Shown piece by piece: positions 41,930 to 51,891 of a stretch of DNA of 64,000 nt. The notes under the pieces are model-generated. The model saw only the letters and a list, made by a program, of their open reading frames with translations. It ran no database searches and was not told where the DNA came from. Source of the DNA: Polychytrium aggregatum (Eukaryota > Chytridiomycota > Chytridiomycetes > Polychytriales); NCBI RefSeq assembly GCF_025602895.1, contig NW_026516267.1:1-64000 (forward strand). Reading direction: 5' to 3'. A program made the position numbers and the translations under genes. How positions within the stretch are numbered: position 1 is the stretch's first letter; every line of letters begins with the position of its first letter.

Positions 41930-43580
41930 AATAAATCCTGAAGTGTTTGCCATGTATTGCCCAAGTGTGGGTAGCCAACCCACTTGACATAAAACCGCAG
42001 TGATCCATCAGCCACTTTCTTGTGCCTCACGATCTTCTCCACTTCATATTCTTGAGTGTAGTATTGTCCGAGATCGTCTTCCAGTGGTGCGTCGTCCGGG
42101 ACACCTTCGTCGGCGTCGGGGAATTGTGCTGGACTGCGGGTCGTGTGGCGACGCAGCTTGGACACATGGAAGACAGGATGGAGCTTGCTTCCAGGTGGCA
42201 AGTCCAACAGGTAGTTGAGGGGACTGGGTCGGGCCGCTATCTTGAACGGTCCTCGGTACTTGGGCAACAACTTCTTCGACTGGGCATCGGGGATCTTGAT
42301 GTTGTCGGCATCCAGGAAGACAAGGTCTCCGACTTCAAAGGAGACATCCTGGTGTCGACGGTCGTAGTATCGGGCCATCACTTGTTGTGCATCCGTGAGC
42401 GCATCGGCGATCATCTTGTGTCGGACTTGATGATCTTTGACAAAGGCACTTGGTTTGGGAGGCAATCCAGCTGTGGACTCGGTCAGTGTCAAGGAGGTGG
42501 GAACATCAGGCTGGAATCCGTAGAGCGCCTCAAAGGGGCTCAAGCCAGTTGTGCTCGACTTGGCGGTGTTGTATGCAAACTCTGCATGACTCAGCTGTAT
42601 GTCCCAGTCGTCTTGGCTGGTCGAGGCGTATGTCCTCAGGTATTGCTCGAGGGTGCGGATCGTCCGCTCGGACTGTCCATCCGTTTGTTGGTGGTGCGAG
42701 GTTGACATGTTCAGCTTGGTGCCGAGATGGTCGAACAGACTTGTCCAAAACAAGGAGGTGAATCGGGGGTCTCGATCACTGACGATGGACTTTGGGAGGC
42801 CGTGGTGCTTGAACACATGCTTGAAGAACAGCAGTGTAAGGTCAGGCGCGGAGCATGTCGTCTGGCACGGCACAAAGTGTGCCATCTTGCTGAACCTGTC
42901 GACAACGACAGCGATTGCATCGTGGTCCAACTTGGTCGTCGGTAGATGCGTGACGAGATCCATGGACATGCTGGTCCAGGGGCGGTCGGGAACAGGCAGG
43001 GGTTGCAGCAATCCTTGCTCTCGGGTCGTGCGTGACTTGACCATCTTGCAGGTATGGCAGGACTCGATGTACTTCTCGACGGTGCGCTTCATTCCAGGCC
43101 AGTATGTGACCTTGGCCAGTCGGTCGTATGTCTTCTCGACTCCAAAGTGTCCAGCGAGGGGCGAGTCGTGGACCTCTTGGAGCAAATTGGTCTTCAACGA
43201 CGGAATGTCCGGCACACAGACACGGCCGTCCTTCATCAGGAGGAGTAGACCATCACGCACTGTGTACTCGGACGATTCGTCATCCTTGGGGAGCTTAGAC
43301 ACCTTTCGGAACAGTTCTCCGAACTGTTTGTCGTTGGTGATGTTGTCTCGGACAACATCCAGCATCGTGTTGTCGACACTGACAGTCGACTCGTACAGTG
43401 ACGCCAATTGGTAGTCGGGGCGTCGGGACAGTGCGTCAGGCACCACATTGAGTTTGCCTTTCTGGTACATAACCTCGTAGTTGTACTCGGCGAGGAACTC
43501 CATCCATCGCGCTTGGCGTCGGCTCAGGTTCTTCTTGGTGTCGAGGTAACGCAGTGACTGGTGGTCTGTCACGATTGAAT
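41930..43580 (-). pseudogene. Element D: truncated Ty3/gypsy pol (RNase H, integrase, part of chromodomain)
   Basis: Minus-strand frame, read from 43580 downward: end of RNase H (VTDHQSLRYLDTKKNLSRRQ; DALSRRPDYQ), integrase zinc region (GHFGVEKTYDRLAKVTYW ... CHTCKMVK), DDE core (SMDLVTHLP, IVSDRDPRFTS, SHHQQTDGQSERTI) and GPF motif (YRGPFKIAARP). The chromodomain stops matching after GNTWQTLQDLLH (about 41930), where its sister C continues normally. The 5' end is lost near 43580 with no RT, protease or Gag upstream. The frame in between is intact, so truncation rather than point mutation inactivated it. Same family as element C. Confidence 0.88.
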
Positions 43581-43613
43581 CACTGAAGTTGAGTTCAGCC
43601 GAATGGAGTCAAC

Positions 43614-44220
43614 TGTCACGAACACCCTCTGCCTTTGCCCTCTTCCTTCCTTTACCCTTGCCCTTTCCTTTCTGTTTGCCTGTCTTAGTGCTTTCCCTTC
43701 CTTCTGTTTGTTTGTTTCCCGCGCTGTGCTGCCTTGTTGTCTTACCGCCAGCACGCGCGCTGTCTGTGTTCCGTTCCCGCTTCCTTGCTGTTGGTCATGG
43801 GTTACGCCCACGACGCCGCCTCGACGCCGCCTGACGCCTTGGCGCCGCCATGCCGCCGCCACTGACGCCCGCTGACTCACGGATCCCGAGTCACGGCCGC
43901 CACCTGCTTCGCTCGCTGCTTCGCCCTCCCCGCCGCTGCTTCGCTCCTGCCCCCTCGCTCTGCAGCGTCGATCCTTGGCGCTCGCATAAATAGCCCTCCG
44001 ACCAGCCTCTGTCTTTTGCCTTCGTCTTGCCACTTTGTATTTTTAGTATCCTAAGCCTTGGATCTAGAATAAAACTTTGGCTTCACACTTGACACTCTGT
44101 GTCCCAGTCCAGTCCCCGCTCCTCTCCCTACGTTCGAGTCTTGCATTAGGACTCTTGCGCACTTCCCTGCTTGCCCCGTTGTCCAGTCTTGATAAAATCC
44201 AAGAGAACGGGTGCACTTCC
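43614..44220 (+). repeat. LTR-like sequence E (boundaries approximate)
   Basis: A C/T-rich, repeat-like segment with the LTR signal order: candidate start TGTCACGAAC at 43614, TATA-like CATAAATAG at 43985-43993 and AATAAAAC at about 44070. Base composition and promoter layout resemble the other LTRs here, but it is not the same sequence. No internal region is attached on the right, so it is a solo or truncated LTR. The right end is uncertain. Confidence 0.5.
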
Positions 44221-45769
44221 AGCCTTATGGTATCAAATTCGCAAACGACCGTTGACCAAAGATCTGCTGTCGTTTGACCACCATAGATTTTTTCACTTTC
44301 TGACTCGAAGGAGGGGAGAATGATGATATTGTCAATCGAGTGCGGCGGGAATGATGAACTCGGCTTCCTTTGATATTGGGTGAACGGGTTGGGTCGTCAT
44401 ATCAACTGCTTGTCAACCCTAAATGAGACTCAAATATAATGCAGTAGAGGTTGATGAGTTGTCGAAAACCTGTGAACTTCGACTGACTTTGTCAGGAAAT
44501 GGATCTTCCAGAAATATCCATATTGTCCTGACCTATCCAGTCAATATCCGAAATCGGTCCTTGGTAGCTGATAATTGCCGACTTTCCATACAGGTCAAAT
44601 GTTTCCCATTTGTCAGGAACAGGTCGTGGGAATCAAGCGTCAGTAGACCGGGCGGGCTCTTGACGACACGGACAGGGCGTGGGAATCGGGACGAAGGCAG
44701 GAGAAGGGTTGGGGAGCAAATGTCAAGGTACGTGAGGGTGATGTTCTATAACTCAGAGGAGTGATATGATAATTCCCTGGATGTGCTTTCCCTCTGGCCC
44801 CTGAGCTCCCCAATTTTTACTAGGACCATCTAATCTATCATGTCATCGAGCTCAGCCACAGGATAAGCCACGCTGTGATCAATAAAGGAAACGAATGAAC
44901 TAATCTAACGAATGATGCAAGTTGATCTCGATCACCATCAACCACGATGTCCATGGGGCCATGACCTACTACCGAGCCACACCCCCAATCATGGTATGCG
45001 TCCATAACACTAATCAATTGTTGTGATCCTGCAAGCTGTTTGGAATCATTCAACTGACATGACTTATGAATACCCAATGTTCATGCCCTTAATATAGTAC
45101 GGGTGGAAATTTGTTATTCATTTATTTGTGTGGGTAAATATCTTTGATTTGAATGGTAAACTGATCGCGTTGCCAGGATAAGCTCTGATGATTCATCAAA
45201 TAATTTGGACTCTAACCTTGATTGAAAGACGAGGCCCTGACATCCGAGAGAAGCTTATATTGGCCATGACACAAATCTTATTACCCCGTGAGAAAAATGA
45301 GTGAATTCATTCATATTTCATTCATCATGGCGTGGTTTATATCCCGACGGAGGTCGATTCTATACTATATTGAGGATGGAGGTATAAGTAGACGATTATG
45401 GGAACGGAAAGAGAAAGCTAAATAAGTGATATTTCCACTCATTACTTCTGTATAAGATTATTGATCTTCAGAACGCTGAATCCATTCTATTTTCACACCA
45501 TTGTCATTCCTACGCCATGTTCACCATGTCAGTTCTAAATAGCACAGAATTTATTAGCGAATTCGTCAATGAATCTCCTTGAAATTCGGGAAAAACGAAC
45601 TTGACGTGATAGGACTTTCCATACCAGCGTAGCACGGCCTGTTTGTGACATACACTAAGGAGAATGATGATATTCATCATTTATCTTCCTGACCACACGT
45701 TATATATTGGTGATCCTCAACCCCAAATGATAATTTGGAAGATGCATTCGGAGTGTGGTCCTCCAAAGG
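44221..45769. other. AT-rich stretch without genes
   Basis: Clearly lower in GC than the flanks, with no credible coding frame. GGAGAATGATGATATT-type sequence occurs at 44317-44332 and about 45660-45675, resembling the purine tract plus LTR start of the local elements. Decayed retroelement remains are the likeliest content. Confidence 0.4.
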
Positions 45770-46154
45770 TGTGAGGACCACGACAAGCAACGACACTGGA
45801 CGACCAGGTGCTTGGCGAACAACGATAAGCTATATTACGACTTATCAGATAACAACAAGTGTTGTTCGAACTGAAGATACAAAATGGGTGCAAGAAAGGA
45901 GGGGCTTTATAGCCAAGAGGGAAACCGAAGGGCGAAAGTGGGCGAGAAGGGTGGAGCGACAAACGAGGGACGAGAAGGGGGTGCGAGGGAGGCGGAGCAT
46001 CCAGCGAGAGGGGCGAAGCACAGCGCAGTCGGAGGCGAAGTAAGAGTCATCGGCGCCAGCCAATCAGGGAATACACGCCAAGACAAACAAACATGACTCA
46101 CGGTGCATCACGCGCAGCAGTCCACACGTGTTCCCAACGTGCATGATCATCACA
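45770..46154 (-). repeat. 3' LTR of element F
   Basis: 385 bp, identical by eye to 49614-49998. On the coding strand it runs TGTGATGATCATGC ... GTGGTCCTCACA and contains TATAAAG and the start-site motif AGTTCGAACAA. The coding strand just before it reads GGGGAGGGGATGA (polypurine tract plus stop codon). Confidence 0.95.
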
Positions 46155-49100
46155 TCATCCCCTCCCCAAACTACGGCCACTCCTACGAACAATAAGTCCA
46201 GGCTTGTCGGGGTACCGGCGGTGGAAGTCGGCTATCTTGTCGGGAGCGTTAACGTAGTTGGCGGGCTCCCAGCTGCGATGATCAGTCGAGTAGCCCTTCC
46301 AATCAACGAAATAGCTCAACTTACCGCGGACCAGCTTGGAGTCGAGGATCTCCTGAACTTCATACTCCAAGTGGTCGTCGACGCGGACTGGCGGAGGAGG
46401 GTCTTGGATGCGGCCGGGGAGGGTGTTCGACTTGTGGGGCTCGAGGAGGGAGACATGGAACACCGGATGGATCTTGAGATCCTTGGGAAGGTCGAGGCGG
46501 AAGGCGAGGGAACCGATGGCTTCGACGATCTTGTAGGGTCCGATGCGCTGGTAGTCCAACTTCTTGCTTGGACGGGTGGTCTTGATGTTGCGTGTTAGGA
46601 CCCAGACTTGATCGCCAGGAGCGAACTTGGGAGCGTCGGACTTGTGGGCATCCGCAAAGCGCTTGTAGTCCGCCTTGGCCTTCTCGAGGTTCTCCTTCAG
46701 CAACGCCAAGTTGTGCTGAAGGTGTTCGACTCGGTCGGTCGCGGAGGGGACATCGAGACTGGAAGGAAGGACCGGAGACTCGAATCGAGGGTTGAAGCCG
46801 TAAGTCGCCAGGAACGGGGAGGCCTTGGTCGAGGTGTGCTCGAGGTTGTTGTATGAGAACTCGGCGAGCGGGAGCAGCATCGCCCAGTCATCCTGCTGGT
46901 ACGAGGTGTAGCAGCGGAGATGCTGGTTGATGACTTGGTTGACCCGCTCAGTCTGTCCATCGGTTTGGGGATGGAACGCCGTGGACAGACTGGTCTTGAT
47001 GCCGAGTTCCGAGCACAGGGCCTGCCAGAACCGCGAGGTGAACTGGCTTCCTCGGTCCGAGACGATGTTGTCCGGGAGACCGTGGAGGCGGAAGATGTTG
47101 TCGAGGAACAGCGACGCTGTTTCCTCGGCACTTGGGAGGGACCGACAGGGAAGGAAGTGGGCCATCTTGGTCAGGCTATCGACGACGACAAAGATGCAAG
47201 TCTTGCCGTTGGACTCGGGGAGGTCGGTGATAAAGTCCATCGTCACCAGAGACCAGGGTCGCGATGCCGTCGGGAGGGGCTGCAAGTATCCAAACGGCTT
47301 ATGTCGAGGGACTTTCGAGCGTGCACAAGTGTCGCACGTCGAGACATAAGCCTGGACATCCTTGCGGATCGAGGGCCACCAGAACTGCCTCGAGATCAGT
47401 GCTCGGGTCCGCCGAATGCCAGGATGTCCAACAGCGACAGGGTCGTGGCATGACTTGAGGACGGGGACTCGACACGACTCTGGCACAACGATCTTGTCCA
47501 TGAAGGTGAGGAGATCATCCTTCAGGACATACTTGGGATCGTTGCGGAGCTGGTCCAGGGACGGGTCCTTTGGTTGCTCCTCGGCAATGAGCTTGAGCAA
47601 GTCCACAGGGCGAGTGGAACTTGCATCCGAGGAGCGACGGACGGCACAGGCGAACGCCGAAGGTGGCAGCAACGGGGGAGGCTCCTTGGACACAGGTGCG
47701 GACGGAGGGACGTAGTCCGGGCGGCGGGAGAGAGCGTCGGCCTTGCCGTTCTTTGGACCGGGGAGGTATTGAATCCGGAGGTCGAACCGAGACAGGAACT
47801 GCGACCACCGGGCGTGTCGCTGGTTGAGGATGCGGGCCGACGCCAGGTATTCCAAGTTCTTGTGGTCGGTAAGGACTTGGACTGGGTGTTGGGCGCCTTC
47901 GAGGTAGTGTCGCCAGACCTCGAATGCCTCCTTGATGGCCAAGAGCTCCTTCTCATAGATGCTGTAGTTGCGTTCAGCATCCATGAGCGTGCGGGAGTGA
48001 AAGGAGCACGGGTGCAGGTGGCCATCGGAGCCGCGCTGGGACAGGACGCATCCGATCGCAAAGTCTGAGGCATCAGACTCCACGACAAAGGGCTTGGATG
48101 GGTCGGGGTGCGCAAGGACGGGCTCGGAGACGAAGGCTTCCTTGAGGGACTGGAAAGCCTTGTGGGCGTCGGGGGACCAGCGGAAGACCTGGGACTTCTT
48201 GAACAGGAGCGTGAGCGGACCGGCGATCTTGGCATATCCGTCAATGAAGCGACGGTAAAAGTTCGAGAACCCAATGAAGGAGCGAAGGTCGGAGACATTG
48301 CGGGGGACGGGCCAGTCGACAATGGCGGAGAGCTTTGCTCGTTCCATCTCGATACCCTTGGGCGAGATGACGTAGCCGAGGAACGAGACCTTGTCCTTGG
48401 AGAACTCGCACTTCTCCAGCTTGCAGTACAACTTTGCAGCCTGGAGCTTGGCCAGGACCTGCTTGACGTGATTTGCATGCTGAGTGGGGTCAGCGCTGTA
48501 AATCAAGATGTCGTCAAGGTAGGCAATCGCAAAGTTGTCCAGCTCCTCACGAAGGACATCGTTGATGAAGTGCTGGAAGGTGGCCGGAGCATTGGTGAGT
48601 CCAAAGGGCATCACCAAGTACTCGAACTGGCCGTAACGAGTGCGGAAGGCCGTCTTCCACTCGTCGCCTGCGCGGATACGCAGCAGGTTGTAGGCCCCGC
48701 GGAGGTCCAGCTTCGTGAACACCTTCGCGTCCCGGACTCGGTCCAGCATCTCGTTGATCAACGGTAAGGGATAACGATTCTTGACCGTGATCGTGTTCAA
48801 TGCGCGATAGTCCACGCAGAGACGCAGAGAGCCGTCCTTCTTCTTGACGAAGAGGATCGGGGAACCGGCGGGAGAGGACGAAGGACGGATGAACCCTTTG
48901 ACGAGGTTGTCGTCGAGGTATTCACGAAGGGCCTTGAGTTCGGGCTCTGACAGGGAGTAGAGTGGTCCGAACTTGGGGGTCTTGCCGGGCTCCAGGTCGA
49001 TCGGGCAGTCGTACGTCCGGTGCGGGGGCAACGAGTCGGCTTCCTGCTTCGAGAAGACTGAGCCAAACGACTTGTACTCCTCGGGGATCGACGTCGAGAG

Positions 49101-49493
49101 GGGCGTCGGATCCGGATCGGTGGCAGGAAGGACGAGGACTTGGAACACAGTCAGGGGGTCGTCAAACGCTTGGCGAAAGCGTTCCATGAACGAGTCGAAC
49201 GAGTGCAGGATTTGATCGTTCGACTCGATCAAGGGAGTCGCCCACTGGAGGGCCGGACCAGTGAGCAAACTCAAGACGTAACCCACCTTGACTTGCTCGG
49301 ACGGGAACCTGGATGCCTGGAGCATCATGAGCAGGCGGCACTGGTTGACGAAGGGGCGGAACTTTGACCTGGTGCCGTCGAACTTGTCCGGGGTCGGCAT
49401 GTGCGGGAGCTGTGGGGCGGCGGAAGAATGTGTGGTCCGGAGGAGAACCAGTTCCTCCTGGAGGGCAACGATTTGGGCCTGGAGTTGGTCCAT
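46155..49493 (-). CDS. Element F fused Gag-Pol polyprotein (1112 aa), protease deleted
   Basis: ATG at 49493-49491; the stop TGA (46157-46155) is the last triplet before the 3' LTR, so the polypurine tract is also coding (SLGRG). The N-terminal 95 or so residues are a partial Gag (FDGTRSKFRPFVNQCRLLMM; SFMERFRQAFDDP). They run directly into the pre-RT region (VFSKQEADSLPPHRTYD). No zinc knuckle and no D-S/T-G protease are present. RT (RLCVDYRALNTITVKNRYPL; AIAYLDDILIYS), RNase H (ESDASDFAIG; YEKELLAIKEA; TDHKNLEYL), integrase (GHPG ... CDTCAR; TMDFITDLP; IVSDRGSQFTS; FHPQTDGQTERVN), a GPY motif and a chromodomain (VQEILDSKLVRGKLSYFVDW) are all intact. Confidence 0.95.
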   Translation of the reverse strand: MDQLQAQIVALQEELVLLRTTHSSAAPQLPHMPTPDKFDGTRSKFRPFVNQCRLLMMLQASRFPSEQVKVGYVLSLLTGPALQWATPLIESNDQILHSFDSFMERFRQAFDDPLTVFQVLVLPATDPDPTPLSTSIPEEYKSFGSVFSKQEADSLPPHRTYDCPIDLEPGKTPKFGPLYSLSEPELKALREYLDDNLVKGFIRPSSSPAGSPILFVKKKDGSLRLCVDYRALNTITVKNRYPLPLINEMLDRVRDAKVFTKLDLRGAYNLLRIRAGDEWKTAFRTRYGQFEYLVMPFGLTNAPATFQHFINDVLREELDNFAIAYLDDILIYSADPTQHANHVKQVLAKLQAAKLYCKLEKCEFSKDKVSFLGYVISPKGIEMERAKLSAIVDWPVPRNVSDLRSFIGFSNFYRRFIDGYAKIAGPLTLLFKKSQVFRWSPDAHKAFQSLKEAFVSEPVLAHPDPSKPFVVESDASDFAIGCVLSQRGSDGHLHPCSFHSRTLMDAERNYSIYEKELLAIKEAFEVWRHYLEGAQHPVQVLTDHKNLEYLASARILNQRHARWSQFLSRFDLRIQYLPGPKNGKADALSRRPDYVPPSAPVSKEPPPLLPPSAFACAVRRSSDASSTRPVDLLKLIAEEQPKDPSLDQLRNDPKYVLKDDLLTFMDKIVVPESCRVPVLKSCHDPVAVGHPGIRRTRALISRQFWWPSIRKDVQAYVSTCDTCARSKVPRHKPFGYLQPLPTASRPWSLVTMDFITDLPESNGKTCIFVVVDSLTKMAHFLPCRSLPSAEETASLFLDNIFRLHGLPDNIVSDRGSQFTSRFWQALCSELGIKTSLSTAFHPQTDGQTERVNQVINQHLRCYTSYQQDDWAMLLPLAEFSYNNLEHTSTKASPFLATYGFNPRFESPVLPSSLDVPSATDRVEHLQHNLALLKENLEKAKADYKRFADAHKSDAPKFAPGDQVWVLTRNIKTTRPSKKLDYQRIGPYKIVEAIGSLAFRLDLPKDLKIHPVFHVSLLEPHKSNTLPGRIQDPPPPVRVDDHLEYEVQEILDSKLVRGKLSYFVDWKGYSTDHRSWEPANYVNAPDKIADFHRRYPDKPGLIVRRSGRSLGRG

Positions 49494-49600
49494 GTGGGCT
49501 TTGAAAGTGGGGAGCGAGGATGCAGGGAAGACAACAGAGAATAGAAGGATGAGGGCAGCAACGAAGCCTCAGCCAAGCAGGTGGTCAGACAGAGAGAGGG

Positions 49601-49611
49601 AGTTCGAACAA
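49601..49611 (-). promoter_or_regulatory. Self-complementary primer binding site of element F
   Basis: Two bases inside the 5' LTR the coding strand reads TTGTTCGAACT, the exact reverse complement of AGTTCGAACAA in the LTR (coding strand of 49706-49716). That LTR segment begins 39 nt after the first T of TATAAAG (complement of 49755). This is the layout of Tf1-type self-priming. Confidence 0.72.
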
Positions 49612-49613
49612 TA

Positions 49614-49998
49614 TGTGAGGACCACGACAAGCAACGACACTGGACGACCAGGTGCTTGGCGAACAACGATAAGCTATATTACGACTTATCAGATAACAAC
49701 AAGTGTTGTTCGAACTGAAGATACAAAATGGGTGCAAGAAAGGAGGGGCTTTATAGCCAAGAGGGAAACCGAAGGGCGAAAGTGGGCGAGAAGGGTGGAG
49801 CGACAAACGAGGGACGAGAAGGGGGTGCGAGGGAGGCGGAGCATCCAGCGAGAGGGGCGAAGCACAGCGCAGTCGGAGGCGAAGTAAGAGTCATCGGCGC
49901 CAGCCAATCAGGGAATACACGCCAAGACAAACAAACATGACTCACGGTGCATCACGCGCAGCAGTCCACACGTGTTCCCAACGTGCATGATCATCACA
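49614..49998 (-). repeat. 5' LTR of element F
   Basis: 385 bp, identical by eye to 45770-46154. It carries the promoter that would drive the element: TATAAAG on the coding strand at about 49755-49749 and the inferred RNA start at 49716. AAAGG follows at 49999-50003 as target duplication. Confidence 0.95.
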
Positions 49999-50203
49999 AA
50001 AGGCGGGCAAACATCCTCAGGTTAGAGGATTCCCTGTCTAAAAATCTTCTCTTTGGAGAAAACCTTACCGACAGACCTTACGATAACAGAGCGAAGAGGA
50101 CCAAACAATGCTGCTGAACATCCACTGGTGAGACCCTGCTGCAACTCTTGCGAATATAAAGCAAGAGCCCATTTGGTGGGCAATAATAGGTGAAATCTCA
50201 CAA

Positions 50204-50635
50204 TGTGATGACCAGCATCACAACGGACCAATGAGACTGTCCCGCATGCTCTCGCCCTCCGCACCAATCATGAGTCCCCACGTGTTTGTTTGCCCCCATG
50301 CATGAGCACGCGCCGTTGCCACCCGCGTCTACTGGTTTCCTGCCTCCCCCACCGCTCGGCACATGTCCCCGGGCTGTGCCAAGCCTCTCTCGCTTGCACA
50401 CCAGCCACTCTCGCACCCCCTTCTCGCTTCTCTGTGATGCTCCACCCTTCTCGCCCACTTTTGCCCCTCGACCTCCTCCCGGTCTATAAATAGCCCTGCA
50501 TGTCTGAGCCTATGTTGAACACCAGTTCGAACAAAACTTGTTCTTTGGTGTTCGGGGCTAAAAGCTAATAAAGCTCATACCAAGCACTTGGTCTTCGTCC
50601 TTGCGCTTGTTCACTTCTCACACACAAGTTACACA
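50204..50635 (+). repeat. Solo LTR G, diverged relative of element F LTR
   Basis: It starts TGTGATGACCAGC and ends AAGTTACACA. Parts are recognisably related to the F LTR in opposite orientation (CACCCCCTTCTCGC, TGCTCCACCCTTCTCGCCCA). TATAAATAG starts at 50485, and exactly 39 nt later comes AGTTCGAACAA (50524-50534), the same start-site motif as in F. AATAAAG follows near 50570. No internal region or matching target duplication is seen. Confidence 0.75.
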
Positions 50636-51552
50636 GTCGAACCGCTTTCAAGAGAAGTTCTCTGTGGATCTCCAGCCAAGTCCTTTCAATCTACATTCAT
50701 GATTGTTCAAGCGTTCAACTAGTCGCACTACATGAGTTCCAATGAATCTAAACCATTAACGGAAACGGCACGAGGTTCAATGTCAATGAGCTCATACGCT
50801 GGCTTGCCATTTGTATGAATTATGGAGCTCATTTTGACTAGAGTGTTTTTACAACCCAAAAGTACACATTCTGACCAAGAAATGGATAGAATCATTGGAT
50901 TACTCTCAATATCATGATTGCCCCACTGTTCCCCTCGTGGTATGCCAGTAACGGGTACATCACATTTGATGAGCAATATACTGTCCTTCTCAATAGTGGA
51001 GTCAAAACTAAAAAACGAGTACGTCCTAAACCCCGGTTTCATTTCTTTCATGTGAACTCATCATGTGCCATCATCGCGGTTTCCTTCCTCCGGTTTGTAC
51101 ATCGAGTTGAACTTGTGATTTGCAACCGTTACCGCCATCTGGCCGGGAGATGCATCTCCTGTTCACCTCTCTAAAGTATCGAGGGAAAACGATCATTGTT
51201 CTCTTCTATTCAAGTAACGCTTCAATCATTAACGATAACAAGAAGGATTGAGAATGATAAACTGGTCCGATACATATCGATTCAGTAGTGGAGCGTGATC
51301 AACTCGGAAATATAAGGCTTTTTGACAACTTCTACCAGTAAAATCGTGGACTGAGTTCCTGATTTAAAATTGTGGCACCAGGTTCCTGTCATACTATCAT
51401 TTTATGGTTTTGATACACCTCTGACTTTGCTTAACTCACATATCGACCCCGCTAATTAGGGTCACATGTTTTTGCCAAAGGACCGAAACATTCGAGGGTT
51501 TCCCCAAATCCGAAGCTGAATCAACAACTTGATCGGCCGCCTTACCTCTCTC
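50636..51552. other. AT-rich stretch without genes
   Basis: 917 bp of lower-GC sequence between solo LTR G and element H, with no convincing coding frame or repeat boundary. It resembles 44221-45769 in composition. The 205 bp at 49999-50203, between F and G, is likewise empty. Confidence 0.5.
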
Positions 51553-51830
51553 TCGAAAAAAACGCGCTTGAGAGCGCAACACGGAAGGCTGGAGAGACTT
51601 CCAGCACCACTTGTGCTGCGCCTAACCCGTTTGCCTTCCGCAGGCACGCGTCGGAACGCCCGCCTGGATGCCCGCCATCGCAGATATGAGCTGCTGGTAT
51701 TTGGCCCCTCAATAAACCAGCAGGCACACAACGTCGTTCAATCCAGCTTGTCCTGATCGCCTTCAACCTTCCACCTTGCCTCGTCCCGTCTTTGCCGCTG
51801 CCCAGCCCTGCCTAGTCCTGCCCCATTATA
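51553..51830 (+). repeat. 5' LTR of element H
   Basis: Aligned by eye to 56485-56760 (shared CCCGTTTGCCTTCCGCAGGC and GGCCCCTCAATAAACCAGCA). Its ends have decayed (TCGAAAAA for TGTAACGG; ATTATA for GTCACA). Downstream, GTTGTTTGCCT at 51832-51842 is the reverse complement of AGGCAAACAAC, preserved in the right LTR at 56643-56653. The left LTR has AGGCACACAAC at 51722-51732. Confidence 0.85.
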
Positions 51831-51831
51831 G

Positions 51832-51842
51832 GTTGTTTGCCT
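51832..51842 (+). promoter_or_regulatory. Self-complementary primer binding site of element H
   Basis: GTTGTTTGCCT, one base inside the 5' LTR, pairs perfectly with AGGCAAACAAC of the 3' LTR, 39 nt after its TATA-like GATAAAAG (56604). The 5' LTR copy has one mismatch from decay. Same geometry as elements B and F. Confidence 0.65.
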
Positions 51843-51891
51843 CACCTCTTGCTCAGTCCGTTCAGTCACGCCAATAGCTTGCCTGCCCAGA

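Larger units (their letters stand above)
45770..49998 (-). mobile_element. Element F: complete young Ty3/gypsy element lacking protease and nucleocapsid
   Basis: Two 385-bp LTRs (45770-46154 and 49614-49998, TGTGA...CACA ends on the coding strand) look identical throughout. They are flanked by a perfect 5-bp target duplication AAAGG (45765-45769 and 49999-50003). The interior carries one open frame of 1112 codons on the minus strand, a primer site next to the right LTR and a purine tract next to the left LTR. Total length is 4229 bp, short for a chromovirus. All of this indicates a recent integration. The internal deletion in the polyprotein means proteins from a complete relative were probably needed. 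Confidence 0.95.

Noticed and set aside
44423-44764. 113-codon plus-strand frame in the AT-rich island
   Set aside because: No similarity to any known domain and no splice or promoter context; treated as chance.
46920-47453. 177-codon plus-strand frame within element F
   Set aside because: Antisense shadow of the integrase coding region.
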